From Claveliimonas intestinigallinarum (GTDB lineage Bacteria; Bacillota; Clostridia; Lachnospirales; Lachnospiraceae): 64,000 nucleotides of DNA. The translations under genes were made by a program, and so were the position numbers. This document shows positions 57,651 through 64,000 of the stretch, in pieces. Each line of letters opens with the position of its first letter. Positions within the stretch are counted from its first letter, which is position 1. The notes beneath the pieces are model-generated. The model worked only from the letters and a program-made list of their open reading frames with translations, did not search any database and was not told the origin of the DNA. Where the stretch lies: assembly GCA_019115145.1 (NCBI GenBank), contig DXED01000030.1, positions 124,001 to 188,000 of the forward strand, in the 5' to 3' direction.

Positions 57651-58340
57651 ATGGTCATTTGCGGCATACAGAAGCTGACCCTTCTGGACTATCCGGGCAA
57701 GGTGGCGTGCACGATTTTTACCGGGGGATGCAATTTCCGGTGCCCCTTCTGCCACAACAGGGATCTGGTGACAGGAGAGGCGGAGAAGACTGTAGCCGGG
57801 GAAGAGATTTTCCGGTTCCTGAAAAAACGGCAGGGCATACTGGAGGGAGTGTGCATAAGCGGGGGAGAACCCCTCCTGCAGCCGGATCTGGAGGAATTTA
57901 TCCGGGAGGTGCGCTCTCTCGGATACTGCGTCAAGCTGGACACCAACGGGAGCCTGCCGGACCGACTGGAGTACCTGGCGGGGCAGGGACTTCTGGACTA
58001 TGTGGCCATGGACCTGAAGAACTCGCCGGAGCACTACGGAAGGACTGCGGGGGCGCCCCTGTGCGATGTGGAGCGGATTGACAGGAGTATCCGCCTCCTC
58101 ATGGGCGGCGACATACCCTATGAGTTCCGCACCACAGTAGTGCGTGAGTTCCACCAGAGAGCGGACTTTGAGGCCATGGGAAAATGGATCGAGGGGGCAG
58201 ACCAGTATTTCCTCCAGCAGTTCGTGGACTCCGGGCATGTACTCGCTCCCGGCCTCCACGCCTACGACAAAAAAATCCTCCTCCAGGCCCTGGAGATCGT
58301 GAAAAGGTACGTGAAAACCGCGCAGCTCCGGGGAGTGTGA
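57651..58340 (+). CDS. nrdG: Anaerobic ribonucleotide reductase activating enzyme (NrdG-type radical SAM)
   Basis: A 229-residue glycyl-radical activase. The CxxxCxxC cluster motif is CNFRCPFC, preceded by LTLLDYPGKVACTIFTGG in part and followed by the GGEPLLQP (GGE) motif. ATG 57651 is preferred over ATG 57630, since GAGGAGGAGGCG ends 7-8 bases upstream. It precedes nrdD by 166 bases but has a separate upstream region, while nrdD has its own NrdR-box promoter. Confidence 0.92.
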   Translation: MVICGIQKLTLLDYPGKVACTIFTGGCNFRCPFCHNRDLVTGEAEKTVAGEEIFRFLKKRQGILEGVCISGGEPLLQPDLEEFIREVRSLGYCVKLDTNGSLPDRLEYLAGQGLLDYVAMDLKNSPEHYGRTAGAPLCDVERIDRSIRLLMGGDIPYEFRTTVVREFHQRADFEAMGKWIEGADQYFLQQFVDSGHVLAPGLHAYDKKILLQALEIVKRYVKTAQLRGV

Positions 58341-58361
58341 CTATTACGTAAAGAATACATA

Positions 58362-58446
58362 ACAACAATATATTGTGCATGATAGGGAAAATACAACACA
58401 ATATATTGTTGTTTTTGTTGACTGTGCTGGGCTGTGATGCTATGAT
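58362..58446 (+). promoter_or_regulatory. nrdD promoter with two NrdR boxes
   Basis: Two copies of ACAATATATTGT lie at 58365-58376 and 58398-58409, centres 33 bases (about three turns) apart, matching the NrdR-box palindrome. The promoter TTGACT (58418-58423), 17 bases, TATGAT (58441-58446) follows directly, so NrdR bound upstream should control it. Confidence 0.9.
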
Positions 58447-58506
58447 AAAGAGGTCGGAACGAAAAAATTGAGCGAAGCCAAACAGATAAAAAGGGGAGGT
58501 TGTCAC

Positions 58507-60894
58507 ATGTACCAGGTTGTAAAGAGAGACGGCCAGATCGCAGACTTTGACATAGCCAAGATCAGCGCGGCCATCACAAAGGCCTTTGAGGCACAAAAGA
58601 AGCAGTATCATCCCACCATCATCGATATGCTGGCGCTGAAGGTGACGGCGGATTTTGAGCCAAAGATCAGAGAGGGGCTTGTCCAGGTGGAGGAGATCCA
58701 GGACAGTGTGGAGCGGGTGCTGGTCCAGGCGGGCTACGCGGACGTGGCCAAGGCCTACATTCTCTACCGGAAGAACAGGGAGAAGATCCGCAATCTGAAT
58801 TCCACCATGCTGAACTACAAAGAGATCGTGGATAACTATGTCAATATCAACGACTGGAGGGTGAAGGAGAACTCCACGGTCACCTACTCTGTGGGGGGAC
58901 TCATCCTCAGCAATTCAGGAGCTATCACAGCCAACTACTGGCTTTCGGAAATCTACGACGAGGAAATCGGACAGGCCCACAGGAACGCGGACATCCATAT
59001 CCACGACCTGTCCATGCTGACCGGCTACTGCGCGGGCTGGTCCCTGAAACAGCTGATCCAGGAGGGGCTGGGAGGAATTCCGGGAAAAATCTCCTCCTCC
59101 CCGGCAAAGCACTTAAGCGTGCTGTGCAACCAGATGGTGAATTTCCTCGGCATCATGCAGAACGAGTGGGCCGGAGCCCAGGCATTTTCCTCCTTTGACA
59201 CCTACCTTGCGCCCTTTGTAAAGACGGATCACCTGGACTACGAGGGTGTGAAAAAGTGCATAGAGTCCTTTATTTACGGTGTCAATACGCCCTCTCGCTG
59301 GGGAACCCAGGCGCCTTTTTCCAACATCACCCTGGACTGGACGGTGCCGGACGACCTGGCGAACCTGCCGGCCATCGTGGGCGGAAAGGAGATGGATTTC
59401 ACCTACGGGGACTGCAAAAAGGAGATGGACATGATTAACAAGGCGTTCATTGAGATCATGATCGAGGGGGACGCCCACGGGAGGGGCTTCCAGTATCCCA
59501 TCCCCACCTACTCCATCACCAGCGACTTTGACTGGTCTGACACGGAGAACAACCGGCTTCTCTTTGAGATGACGTCCAAGTACGGCACACCCTATTTCTC
59601 CAACTACATCAACAGCGACATGGAGCCAAGCGACGTGCGCAGCATGTGCTGCCGTCTCCGCCTGGATCTGCGGGAGCTGCGCAAGAAATCCGGCGGCTTC
59701 TTCGGCAGCGGGGAGAGCACAGGCTCTGTGGGCGTGGTCACCATCAACATGCCACGGCTTGCCTACCAGTCGGAGAATGAGGAGGAGTTCATGGAGAGGC
59801 TGGACCACCTGATGGATATCTCCGCCAGATCCCTCCACGTGAAGAGAACGGTTATCACAAAGCTCCTGGAGGGAGGGCTCTACCCCTACACAAAGCGGTA
59901 TCTGGGCACCTTTGAGAACCATTTTTCCACCATTGGCCTTGTGGGCATGAACGAAGCGGGGCTGAACGCAAGGTGGATCAGAAAGGACATGACCCACCCG
60001 GAGACCCAGGAATTTTCCAAGCGGGTACTGAACCACATGCGGGAGCGCCTGTCAAGCTACCAGGAGGAGTACGGCGACCTCTACAACCTGGAGGCCACCC
60101 CGGCGGAGTCCACGGCCTACCGGTTTGCCAAGCATGATGTGGAGCAGTTCCCGGACATCATCACAGCGGCGGAGGGGAACGGGACACCCTACTACACCAA
60201 CAGCACCCATCTGCCGGTGGGGTACACAGAGGACATTTTCGATGCCCTGGACATCCAGGATGAGCTGCAGACGCTGTACACCTCGGGAACCGTCTTCCAC
60301 GCCTTCCTGGGAGAGAAGCTTCCCTCCTGGAAGTCGGCGGCGGCCCTGGTGCGAAAGATTGCGGAGAACTATAAGCTCCCCTACTATACACTGTCCCCCA
60401 CCTACTCCATCTGTAAGGATCACGGCTACATTGCGGGTGAGCACTACACCTGCCCGGAGTGCGGACAGAAGACGGAGGTCTACAGCCGCATCACCGGCTA
60501 CTACCGCCCGGTGCAGAACTGGAACGACGGAAAAGCCCAGGAGTTCAGGGACAGAAAGGTCTACGACCTGAGCCACTCCCATTTCCACGCCCATGACCAG
60601 GGGGATGAGATGCAGGGAGAGATGGAAGAAAAAACGACAGCGGGAGAGAATTGCGAAGCTTTGGCGGCCCCTGTGAAGCTGCTCTTCACTACCAGGACCT
60701 GCCCCAACTGCGCCATCGCAAAGCAGGCGCTGGAGGAGGCCCACATCGAGTACAGGGTGGTGGATGCCCAGGAGCACAAAGACCTGGCAAAGAAGTACCG
60801 GATCATGTCCGCGCCGACTCTGGTGGTGATCGGAGAGAACGGGGTGGAGAAGCTGACCAACGCGTCCAGCATCAGGAAGTACGCGGAAGGATAA
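58507..60894 (+). CDS. nrdD: Anaerobic ribonucleoside-triphosphate reductase with C-terminal redoxin domain
   Basis: A 795-residue class III reductase. An N-terminal ATP cone (residues 1-90: VVKRDGQIADFDIAKI) is followed by the ten-stranded barrel with SMCCRLRLDLREL, a zinc site beginning CPECG (about 644-648), and the glycyl radical Gly664 in SRITGYYRPV. After a Glu-rich linker, residues about 720-795 form a glutaredoxin/thioredoxin-like domain with CPNC (Cys732, Cys735). GGGGAGGTTGTCAC precedes the ATG. The fused redoxin suggests thiol reductant use. Confidence 0.95.
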   Translation: MYQVVKRDGQIADFDIAKISAAITKAFEAQKKQYHPTIIDMLALKVTADFEPKIREGLVQVEEIQDSVERVLVQAGYADVAKAYILYRKNREKIRNLNSTMLNYKEIVDNYVNINDWRVKENSTVTYSVGGLILSNSGAITANYWLSEIYDEEIGQAHRNADIHIHDLSMLTGYCAGWSLKQLIQEGLGGIPGKISSSPAKHLSVLCNQMVNFLGIMQNEWAGAQAFSSFDTYLAPFVKTDHLDYEGVKKCIESFIYGVNTPSRWGTQAPFSNITLDWTVPDDLANLPAIVGGKEMDFTYGDCKKEMDMINKAFIEIMIEGDAHGRGFQYPIPTYSITSDFDWSDTENNRLLFEMTSKYGTPYFSNYINSDMEPSDVRSMCCRLRLDLRELRKKSGGFFGSGESTGSVGVVTINMPRLAYQSENEEEFMERLDHLMDISARSLHVKRTVITKLLEGGLYPYTKRYLGTFENHFSTIGLVGMNEAGLNARWIRKDMTHPETQEFSKRVLNHMRERLSSYQEEYGDLYNLEATPAESTAYRFAKHDVEQFPDIITAAEGNGTPYYTNSTHLPVGYTEDIFDALDIQDELQTLYTSGTVFHAFLGEKLPSWKSAAALVRKIAENYKLPYYTLSPTYSICKDHGYIAGEHYTCPECGQKTEVYSRITGYYRPVQNWNDGKAQEFRDRKVYDLSHSHFHAHDQGDEMQGEMEEKTTAGENCEALAAPVKLLFTTRTCPNCAIAKQALEEAHIEYRVVDAQEHKDLAKKYRIMSAPTLVVIGENGVEKLTNASSIRKYAEG

Positions 60895-60906
60895 ACAGGA
60901 CGGGTA

Positions 60907-60952
60907 AAGATGAAGGGGATCTTTTTACGGAAAGATCCCCTTCATCTTTTCT
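60907..60952. terminator. Bidirectional terminator nrdD/gdh
   Basis: Perfect 18-19-base arms AAGATGAAGGGGATCTTT and AAAGATCCCCTTCATCTT around TTACGG, followed by TTTT. The minus-strand reading lies inside the last gdh codons. Confidence 0.9.
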
Positions 60953-62184
60953 GCTGTGACCAGCTTCCGCAGGGCCACGATGTAGGCCGCCATGCGGAGC
61001 GTGCAGTGACACTCATTCACAACGTCCAGAAGGCTCTGGAAGGATCGGGTCATGAGCTTTTCCAGCATTTCGTTTACCTGGTCACGGTCCCAGGTCAGTT
61101 CCTGGATGTTCTGCACCCACTCAAAGTAGGAGACGATGACGCCGCCGCTGTTGGCGAAGATATCCGGTATGAGGGTGATGCCCCGCTTTTCCAGGATGGC
61201 GTCCGCCTCCTCGGTGGTAGGGCCGTTGGCGGCCTCCACGATGAAGGAGCAGTTCAGTTTGCCGGCATTTTCCGCTGTGATCTGATTTTCCAGGGCGGCG
61301 GGAACGAGCACATCGCACTTGCAGGTCAGGATCTCCTCGTTGGAGATATGCCGGATGCCCGGCGCGCTGTAATCCTTAAGAAGAGCGTCCTCCTGATCCA
61401 GAAAGACAGAGATGGTGTCGATATCCAGTCCATCCTCGCAGTAGAGACCGCCGGAGATGTCGCTGATGGCGATCACTTTCACGCCCCTGTGGTAGAAGAC
61501 GCGGGCCGCATTGGCGCCCACATTTCCCATCCCCTGGATGGCGACAGTGGTACCGGCAAGTCCGCGTCCCTGCTGTGCCAGGAGGAGCTTGGTGCTGATG
61601 ACCACGCCCCGGCCGGTGGCGGAATTCCTTCCCTTTGAGCCGCCCAGCTCCACGGGCTTGCCGGTCACCACGCCGGGACAGGGATGCCCTTTCAGCTGAC
61701 TGTAGGTGTCCAGCAGCCAGGCCATGGTCTGGGGATTGGTGTTCACGTCGGGAGCGGGGATGTCTGTGTCGGACCCGATGATGGGGGCGATGGCAAAGGT
61801 GTACCGCCGGGTCAGGTTTCTCAGCTCTCTTCTGGAGAGGGTGTGGGGATCCACCTGGATGCCGCCCTTGGCGCCGCCGTAGGGAATGTCGGCGACCGCA
61901 CACTTCAGGGTCATCCATGTTGCCAGGGCCTTCACTTCATTTAAATCGCAGTTCTGGTGATAGCGGATGCCGCCCTTAAAGGGGCCGCGGATATTGGAGT
62001 GCTGTACCCGGTATCCCTCGAAGACCCGGACCGTGCCATCGTCCATTTCTACGGGTAGATATACCTTGATTTCCCGCTGGGGATTTTTCAGGATCTCAAA
62101 CATGGACTGGTCGATGTGTCCCAGCTCCATTGCCTTGGTCATGGTGTCGATTACATTGGTATAGGGATCGTATGTATGTGACAT
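60925..62184 (-). CDS. gdhA: Glu/Leu/Phe/Val dehydrogenase (NAD-type glutamate dehydrogenase)
   Basis: A 419-residue hexameric-type glutamate dehydrogenase. The substrate site holds GPFKGGIRYHQN and the catalytic lysine in YGGAKGGIQVDP; PAPDVNTNPQTMAW follows; the Rossmann dinucleotide motif is AIQGMGNVGANAAR. It links glutamate fermentation or ammonia assimilation to the NADH pool. GAAGGAGAAAAAA precedes the ATG. The 3' end overlaps the nrdD terminator. Confidence 0.95.
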   Translation of the reverse strand: MSHTYDPYTNVIDTMTKAMELGHIDQSMFEILKNPQREIKVYLPVEMDDGTVRVFEGYRVQHSNIRGPFKGGIRYHQNCDLNEVKALATWMTLKCAVADIPYGGAKGGIQVDPHTLSRRELRNLTRRYTFAIAPIIGSDTDIPAPDVNTNPQTMAWLLDTYSQLKGHPCPGVVTGKPVELGGSKGRNSATGRGVVISTKLLLAQQGRGLAGTTVAIQGMGNVGANAARVFYHRGVKVIAISDISGGLYCEDGLDIDTISVFLDQEDALLKDYSAPGIRHISNEEILTCKCDVLVPAALENQITAENAGKLNCSFIVEAANGPTTEEADAILEKRGITLIPDIFANSGGVIVSYFEWVQNIQELTWDRDQVNEMLEKLMTRSFQSLLDVVNECHCTLRMAAYIVALRKLVTAEKMKGIFP

Positions 62185-62562
62185 GTTTTTTCTCCTTCAC
62201 TGCTTTTTGCTGCTGCGCATCAACTGAAAAAAATGGTAAGACTTTGAAAATCAGGAGTCAATGGGGGGAGAAAACAACGAGAAAGATTTACTTTTTTTAC
62301 TGAAAATGTTTTACTTTGAAACAATCTGACGCTTGATACTTAAAAAAATTAAGCCTGAAAGGTGGAGCTTAAAATCAAAGCCCGATTGACAGGAGAGCGC
62401 GCCGGTGCTATGCTTGGCGTATAAAAATATAAAATCTGACAGCAACATGAATTTGAGACGCAAGGGTGTGTCCGCGGGGGAAGTGTGGATACGCCTTTTT
62501 TATTTTGCGGGGAAGATCCCGGCTGTATGCTGACGGCAGGACAGAGAACAGGAGGAGAGCGC
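62185..62562 (+). promoter_or_regulatory. lrp promoter and leader terminator (gene-free region)
   Basis: No gene is seen. On the plus strand TTGACA (62386-62391), 17 bases, TATGCT (62409-62414) starts a leader that meets a stem AAGGGTGTGTCC (62462-62473) / GGATACGCCTT (62487-62497) followed by T6 (62496-62501). This is a rho-independent terminator 60 bases before the lrp ATG. The gdh promoter should lie in the A/T-rich part (62220-62360) but is not clear. Confidence 0.65.
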
Positions 62563-63051
62563 ATGAAAAATGACAAGCTGGACGCAATAGATAAGGTGAT
62601 TTTGGACATTCTGCAGGAGAACGCGAAGACGCCCCTGAAGGAGATAGCCAATAAGGTCTACCTCTCCACGCCGGCCGTGTCCGCCAGAATAGAGAAGATG
62701 GAGGAAAAAGGATTTATCACTGGCTACCACGCCCAGATCGACCCGGTCGCTCTGGGGTATCACATCAAGGCGCTGATCAATCTGGAGGTGGTGCCTGAGG
62801 ACAAAAAGGAATTTTATCCCTTTGCGAAGGCCTGTCCCAATGTGATCGAGTGCAACTGCGTCACCGGGGACTATTCCATGGTGTTGGAGGTGCTCTTCCC
62901 CAGCACAGTGGAGCTGGATCAGTTTATCGGGGAGCTGCAGCGCTTTGGGCGGACCAAGACGCTGATTGTGTTCTCCACCTCTGTGGAGCACAGGGGGATC
63001 ACAGCGGAGGTTCGGGAGAATCAGGAGTCCGGCTCCTCCACCCTCCTGTGA
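62563..63051 (+). CDS. Lrp/AsnC family regulator
   Basis: A 162-residue regulator with HTH (LKEIANKVYLSTPAVSARIEK in part) and RAM domain (GYHIKALINLEVVPED and VIECNCVTGDYSMVLEV). ATG 62563 follows CAGGAGGAGAGCGC; the frame from 62485 covers the leader terminator. Divergent from gdh, which it may regulate. Its last 31 bases overlap the 3' end of the convergent rrf2 gene. Confidence 0.92.
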   Translation: MKNDKLDAIDKVILDILQENAKTPLKEIANKVYLSTPAVSARIEKMEEKGFITGYHAQIDPVALGYHIKALINLEVVPEDKKEFYPFAKACPNVIECNCVTGDYSMVLEVLFPSTVELDQFIGELQRFGRTKTLIVFSTSVEHRGITAEVRENQESGSSTLL

Positions 63052-63464
63052 AAATCCTCGATCATGGACTCCAGGGTGATTCCCTTCATTGTCTTTTTTA
63101 TAGCTTCCTCAATCTCCTGGTAGGGGCCCTGCAGAACCAGGTGGATGTTCTGGGCAACCGGACATTTCCGGTCCGCGCAGGGGTGGATCCCGATGAGGGA
63201 GGAGAGGCCGTCCGGCTCAAGAGCCTGGTAGATCATGTATAGTGTGATGTCGGCGGGGGACATGCAAAGCTCGGCGCCTCCGGCACCCCGGGTGACGGTG
63301 ATGATCCCGGCTTTCTTCAGGGCGCTGAACACATTGCGGATCACCACCGGGTTGCAGCCTGTGCTCTGGGAGAGCAGAGTGCTTGTCACCCTGGCCTTTC
63401 CCTTCGCTTCATATATAAAAATCAGGCAGTGTACTGCCACGGAGCATTTCATGCTGATCTGCAT
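63021..63464 (-). CDS. Rrf2 family transcriptional regulator
   Basis: A 147-residue Rrf2-type winged-helix protein. HTH residues about 25-60 (TLLSQSTGCNPVVIRNVFSAL in part) and the wing GIITVTRGAGGAELC match the family. Cysteines occur in HPCADRKCPVA (two, about residues 95-101), so redox or Fe-S sensing is possible, though the classical three-cysteine IscR set is not complete. Likely regulator of the divergent flavodoxin-like gene through the flanking palindromes. Confidence 0.88.
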   Translation of the reverse strand: MQISMKCSVAVHCLIFIYEAKGKARVTSTLLSQSTGCNPVVIRNVFSALKKAGIITVTRGAGGAELCMSPADITLYMIYQALEPDGLSSLIGIHPCADRKCPVAQNIHLVLQGPYQEIEEAIKKTMKGITLESMIEDFHRRVEEPDS

Positions 63465-63541
63465 CTTTCCATCCTCTCTCCATAATTAAAACGGTGTTGT
63501 TCATTGGCATTCATATAGCTTCCTGTAACAGGGACAGGGGG

Positions 63542-63610
63542 GATGTAAATGTTGATTTTACATCTGGCCTGTGCTATACTGTACAAAGATGTAAATGTTC
63601 AATTTACATT
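63542..63610 (+). promoter_or_regulatory. Promoter framed by two 23-bp palindromic operators
   Basis: TTGATT (63552-63557), 17 bases, TATACT (63575-63580). Palindrome 1 (63542-63564) has arms GATGTAAAT and ATTTTACATC and covers the -35. Palindrome 2 (63588-63610) has arms GATGTAAAT and ATTTACATT and covers the start site. They are 46 bases apart. A weaker divergent promoter (TTGAAC at 63602-63597) may serve rrf2. Confidence 0.78.
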
Positions 63611-63674
63611 ATCCTATTTTATACATTTTGAAGCGGATTTGCAAGTGTAAGAGATTGACAGGAGGAGATGTGAG

Positions 63675-64000
63675 ATGAAACTTTATGAGATTTGCTTCAG
63701 CCCCACAGGAGGAACGAAGAAGGCAGCGGATATTCTGGCGGGAGAGCTGGCCAAAGAGACAGAGAGCGTGGATCTGACAGACAGCAGGGCAGATTTCTCC
63801 GGCATTTCTCTGGAGGAAGAGGATGTGGCGGTGATCGCAGTTCCGTCCTACGGCGGACGTGTGCCGGGGACAGCGGCCGGGAGACTTGGGGCCATCAGAG
63901 GGAATGGCGCAAGAGCGGTTCTTGTCTGCGTGTACGGCAACCGGGCTTACGAGGATACCCTGGTTGAACTGCAGGATATCGCAAAGCAGGCGGGCTTTCG
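63675..64000 (+). CDS. Flavodoxin-like / EFR1-type protein (3' partial)
   Basis: Start of a flavodoxin-fold protein, 108 residues visible before the window ends. The FMN phosphate loop reads CFSPTGGTKKAA (residues 7-18), then VAVIAVPSYGGRVPG and a central strand ARAVLVCVYGNRAYED. ATG 63675 follows AGGAGGAGATG. The pattern fits EFR1-family proteins, which add ferredoxin-type cysteines at the C-terminus; that part lies outside. Probably regulated by the divergent Rrf2 protein. Confidence 0.85.
   Translation, partial: MKLYEICFSPTGGTKKAADILAGELAKETESVDLTDSRADFSGISLEEEDVAVIAVPSYGGRVPGTAAGRLGAIRGNGARAVLVCVYGNRAYEDTLVELQDIAKQAGF

Noticed and set aside
1..64000. CRISPR arrays, prophage, insertion sequences or rRNA genes
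   Set aside because: No regularly spaced direct repeats, transposase, integrase or rRNA sequence was seen anywhere in the window.

Overview
The window reads as chromosomal DNA of an anaerobic, amino-acid-fermenting Firmicute, most likely a Lachnospiraceae or related Clostridia species. The support is a D-proline reductase (Stickland) operon with an in-frame UGA selenocysteine codon, a selC tRNA, [FeFe]-hydrogenase maturases, a class III ribonucleotide reductase, a bifunctional AdhE, strong AGGAGG ribosome-binding sites and a Gram-positive S10-spc-alpha ribosomal operon with the zinc form of S14. The exact species cannot be named from the sequence alone. I see no rRNA, CRISPR array, prophage or insertion sequence.

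Layout. 1-2.6 kb: selenium module (class V aminotransferase, YedE-like transporter, short YedF-like protein, DUF3343). 2.6-4.4 kb: a TetR regulator and proline racemase prdF on the minus strand. 4.67 kb: tRNA-Sec (anticodon UCA), directly before the operon that needs it. 4.9-10.9 kb: prdC, prdA, a small CBO2463-like gene, prdB (UGA at codon 151), prdD and prdE. 11.3-15.7 kb: a YcxB-like membrane protein, a TauE/SafE permease, an NSS-family sodium symporter and a LysR regulator. 15.8-33.4 kb: the complete ribosomal operon from rpsJ to rplQ with secY, adk, map, a KOW protein, infA and rpoA. Unusually long, highly structured and partly repeated spacers interrupt it. 33.6-36.4 kb: adhE behind probable Rex sites.

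36.4-50.5 kb is housekeeping: a 3D-domain cell-wall protein, two HAD phosphatases, UppP, a polar amino-acid ABC transporter, an SfsA-MutY fusion, DUF4230, bacteriohemerythrin, PAP2, GDPD and lipid-kinase genes, and a CPBP protease. 50.5-54.4 kb: hydE-hydG-hydF on the minus strand, behind a leader with a terminator hairpin and a tiny ORF. 54.6-64 kb: an MFS (UMF1) transporter, an aminotransferase with an Lrp partner, nrdG- and nrdD-type genes (NrdD carries a C-terminal redoxin domain) behind two NrdR boxes, glutamate dehydrogenase, a second Lrp, an Rrf2 regulator, and the start of a flavodoxin-like gene whose promoter is framed by two palindromes.

How it fits together. Selenium supply (YedE/YedF, selC) feeds PrdB. 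PrdF converts L-proline to the D-proline that PrdA/PrdB reduce, with PrdC as the likely electron donor. Reducing equivalents can also leave through AdhE and through the [FeFe]-hydrogenase matured by HydEFG, while glutamate dehydrogenase and the aminotransferase supply oxidative amino-acid catabolism. The most notable unexplained signals are non-coding: premature-terminator leaders before the NSS symporter, hydE and one lrp gene, an internal hairpin between prdB and prdD, and related inverted-repeat spacers inside the ribosomal operon.
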